A DNA stretch of 64,000 nt, from contig CAYWEN010000007.1 of assembly GCA_964457545.1 (NCBI GenBank), positions 83,305-147,304 of the forward strand. The letters run 5' to 3'. Positions 62,282-64,000 of this stretch are shown here, piece after piece; within the stretch, counting starts at the first letter, position 1; every line of letters starts with the position of its first letter. This DNA comes from JAGGTJ01 sp964457545 (lineage in GTDB: Bacteria; Desulfobacterota; DSM-4660; Desulfatiglandales; Desulfatiglandaceae). Below the pieces are notes generated by a model. The model made no database searches, was not told the origin of the DNA, and saw only the letters and a list, made by a program, of their open reading frames with translations. The translations under genes and the position numbers were made by a program.

Positions 62282-63877
62282 ATGAATCTTTTGGACTGGT
62301 CCATATTGGTGGCCTACATTATGGTGATTCTATCCATGAGTTGCCTCGTGGGCAGACGGCAGGAGTCTCAGCAGGACTACTATGTGGGCGGCCGCAGTAT
62401 CCCAGCCTGGCAGGCGGGGCTTTCCCTTTTGGCGACCCAGGTCAGTGCCATCAGTCTTATTGGGGCGCCGGCATTTATAGCATTGAAACCCGGGGGCGGG
62501 CTGAAATGGCTTCAGTACGAGTTTGCTATTCCCCTGGCCATGATTGTGATAATGGTCACCGTGGTACCTGTGTACCGCAGGACCGGGGTCATAAGTATTT
62601 ATGAATACCTGGAATGGCGTTTCAGTCCAGCCGTCAGGGGCCTGCTCGGTTTTATATTCATGGCCTCACGGGGACTGGCATCGGGAGTGACGCTTCTGGC
62701 CACGTCTATTGTGACCAGTGTATGCCTCGATCTGCCGCTGTTCGAGACCGTCATACTTATAGGGGCTGTTTCCATTGTATATACGACGCTGGGAGGGATA
62801 CGGGCCGATATCTATTCTGACATCATCCAACTGGTTATCCTCTGGAGTGGTGCGCTTATCTGCCTGGTAATCCTCTTCAGGATGTCTGGTGGAGACCTTT
62901 TTTCCCCGGACTTGCCAAGGGAACGCTTCGAAATTTTCCAGATGACAGGGGCTGGCCTGGGAGATGGCAGGACCTTCGGTTTCTGGCCCATGCTGTTAGG
63001 CGGGTTTTTCCTGTACCTGTCCTATTACGGATGTGACCAGAGTGAAACCCAGCGGCTGCTCACTACACGAGACGAAAGAGAAGCCCAAAAGGCCCTCCTG
63101 ATTAATGGCCTTCTTCGGTTTCCCCTGGTGATCACCTACTGCGGTGTGGGTGTTATGCTAATTCCGTTTCTTGTCCACCATCCCCGTTTCCTGGTAGGTT
63201 TTGAAGGAAAAAACCCTGATTTTCTTCTTCCCCATTTTCTTCTTCAGTACATGCCCCACGGCCTGCTGGGCCTGTTAGTGGCAGGAATATTTGCGGCCTC
63301 CATGTCAAGCTTGGACAGCGCGCTCAATTCCCTGAGTGCCGTGATACTGCGGGACTTTCTCCAGAAATACATCCCCGGCTTGAGGAGAATCGGCGGGGAA
63401 AAGGAGGTGTGGCTTTCCAGGTTGCTCACTGTCGCGTGGGGAATATTATGTACCGTCTTTGCTCTGGGCATGATCAGGGGGCCTGAAACGGTTCTGATCC
63501 TTGTCAACAAGATCGGATCGGCGTTTTATGGCCCGATCCTTGCCGTTTTCTGGCTGGGAATCATGACGCAGAGGACAAACGAACATGGAGCGATTCTCGG
63601 GCTTGTGTTCGGGGTGGGAGTGAATGTCTTTATATGGCGCATCTTCGGAAATACGGTTTCCTGGCTCTGGTGGAACCCCATCGGTTTTTTCTCTTCTTTT
63701 CTGGCAGGCTATGCCGGAAGTTTTATGACCGCCCGAAAGGTCCGGCCAGGTCCAAGGGAGATGCCAAGGAAAACAGGGGCAAGGCGTTTTCCCACACGCT
63801 ACGCCGTCTGCCTCACGGGAGCCTTCGCGGGAATCCTCGTCGTGTGCCTCGTCCTCCAGTTCCTGCTTGCCGGCTGA
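62282..63877 (+). CDS. Sodium:solute symporter (SSS family)
   Basis: This is a secondary transporter of the SSS family (PutP/SGLT fold) with about 13 hydrophobic segments over 531 residues. DYYVGGRSIPAWQAGLSLLATQVSAISLIGAPAF covers the first sodium-site region, with GYQYEFA-like WLQYEFAIPLAMIVI following, then VYTTLGGIRADIYSDIIQLVILW and the AASMSSLDSALNSLSAVILRDFLQKY signature of the eighth helix. The substrate cannot be read from the sequence. It is GC-rich relative to the rest of the window and lies 134 bp after the preceding gene. The last 120 bp of the window show no further gene start. Confidence 0.9.
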   Translation: MNLLDWSILVAYIMVILSMSCLVGRRQESQQDYYVGGRSIPAWQAGLSLLATQVSAISLIGAPAFIALKPGGGLKWLQYEFAIPLAMIVIMVTVVPVYRRTGVISIYEYLEWRFSPAVRGLLGFIFMASRGLASGVTLLATSIVTSVCLDLPLFETVILIGAVSIVYTTLGGIRADIYSDIIQLVILWSGALICLVILFRMSGGDLFSPDLPRERFEIFQMTGAGLGDGRTFGFWPMLLGGFFLYLSYYGCDQSETQRLLTTRDEREAQKALLINGLLRFPLVITYCGVGVMLIPFLVHHPRFLVGFEGKNPDFLLPHFLLQYMPHGLLGLLVAGIFAASMSSLDSALNSLSAVILRDFLQKYIPGLRRIGGEKEVWLSRLLTVAWGILCTVFALGMIRGPETVLILVNKIGSAFYGPILAVFWLGIMTQRTNEHGAILGLVFGVGVNVFIWRIFGNTVSWLWWNPIGFFSSFLAGYAGSFMTARKVRPGPREMPRKTGARRFPTRYAVCLTGAFAGILVVCLVLQFLLAG

Positions 63878-64000
63878 TATAAGGGGCCGGCCGAATTGTC
63901 AATCCCGGCAAACAAGGATAACAGGAATTACAGTTCTGAAGGATACGGTTATGCAAGCTGTGTTTGCCCTGAACTGACACTCGTTAGCCCATCTTTGTGA

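Overview
The window looks like a chromosomal segment of a Gram-negative, AT-rich, strictly anaerobic bacterium, most likely of the Desulfobacterota (the sulfate-reducing 'deltaproteobacterial' lineage). This is inferred from a complete bacterial-type CO dehydrogenase/acetyl-CoA synthase cluster (Wood-Ljungdahl pathway), a very divergent DnaA, RemA and DUF4416 proteins beside YicC and Gmk, and an ADP-heptose-type kinase that implies lipopolysaccharide. No 16S gene is present, so the lineage is an inference.

Layout. 0-10 kb: rplI, dnaB, a GT2 glycosyltransferase, an MBL-fold hydrolase, parB-parA with a perfect parS palindrome, ddl, then a divergent dnaA translationally coupled to a small membrane protein. 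10-20 kb (mostly minus strand): galE, yggS, a protein built from two copies of an unrecognised domain, mfd, a methyltransferase, an ABC-F ATPase and a DUF445 membrane protein. 20.6-27.8 kb (plus): gatA, gatB, glnE and a NifS-like cysteine desulfurase whose 3' end runs into a decayed IS481-type element. 29.2-39.4 kb (minus): cooC, acsD, cooS, acsB, acsC, acsE, the carbonyl branch of the Wood-Ljungdahl pathway. AcsD carries an unusual C-terminal tail of tandem EAEAKAKA repeats. 40.1-60.8 kb (plus): dnaN, gyrB, rfaE1, DUF4416, yicC, remA, gmk, rlmB, tRNA-Thr, pyrF, yajC, secD, secF, a TPR protein, an archaeal-type thymidylate synthase homologue, rlmN, dut, wecB. 60.8-64 kb: a decayed IS3-type element followed by a visibly more GC-rich pair (pyruvate-kinase alpha/beta-domain protein and a sodium:solute symporter), probably acquired.

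Replication architecture. Gene orientation switches from a minus block to an uninterrupted plus block at about 39.4-40.1 kb, next to dnaN-gyrB. By eye the plus strand goes from C>=G to clearly G>C there. The AT-rich gap contains a 14-bp inverted repeat. I infer that oriC lies there, about 32 kb from dnaA and 33 kb from the parABS locus. The DnaA has Glu-Glu in place of the Walker B Asp-Asp and an altered DNA-recognition motif, so its binding sites may be non-canonical.

Repeats. Two dispersed intergenic repeat families run through the window. Family 1 is about 95 bp with inverted ends resembling GTTTCCATCCATAAATGGCC and has at least seven copies or fragments. Family 2 is a foldback element whose arms read roughly GTAACAGCTCAATAAATAGG, in three copies with compensating arm changes. 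Both look like non-autonomous mobile or structured-RNA elements.
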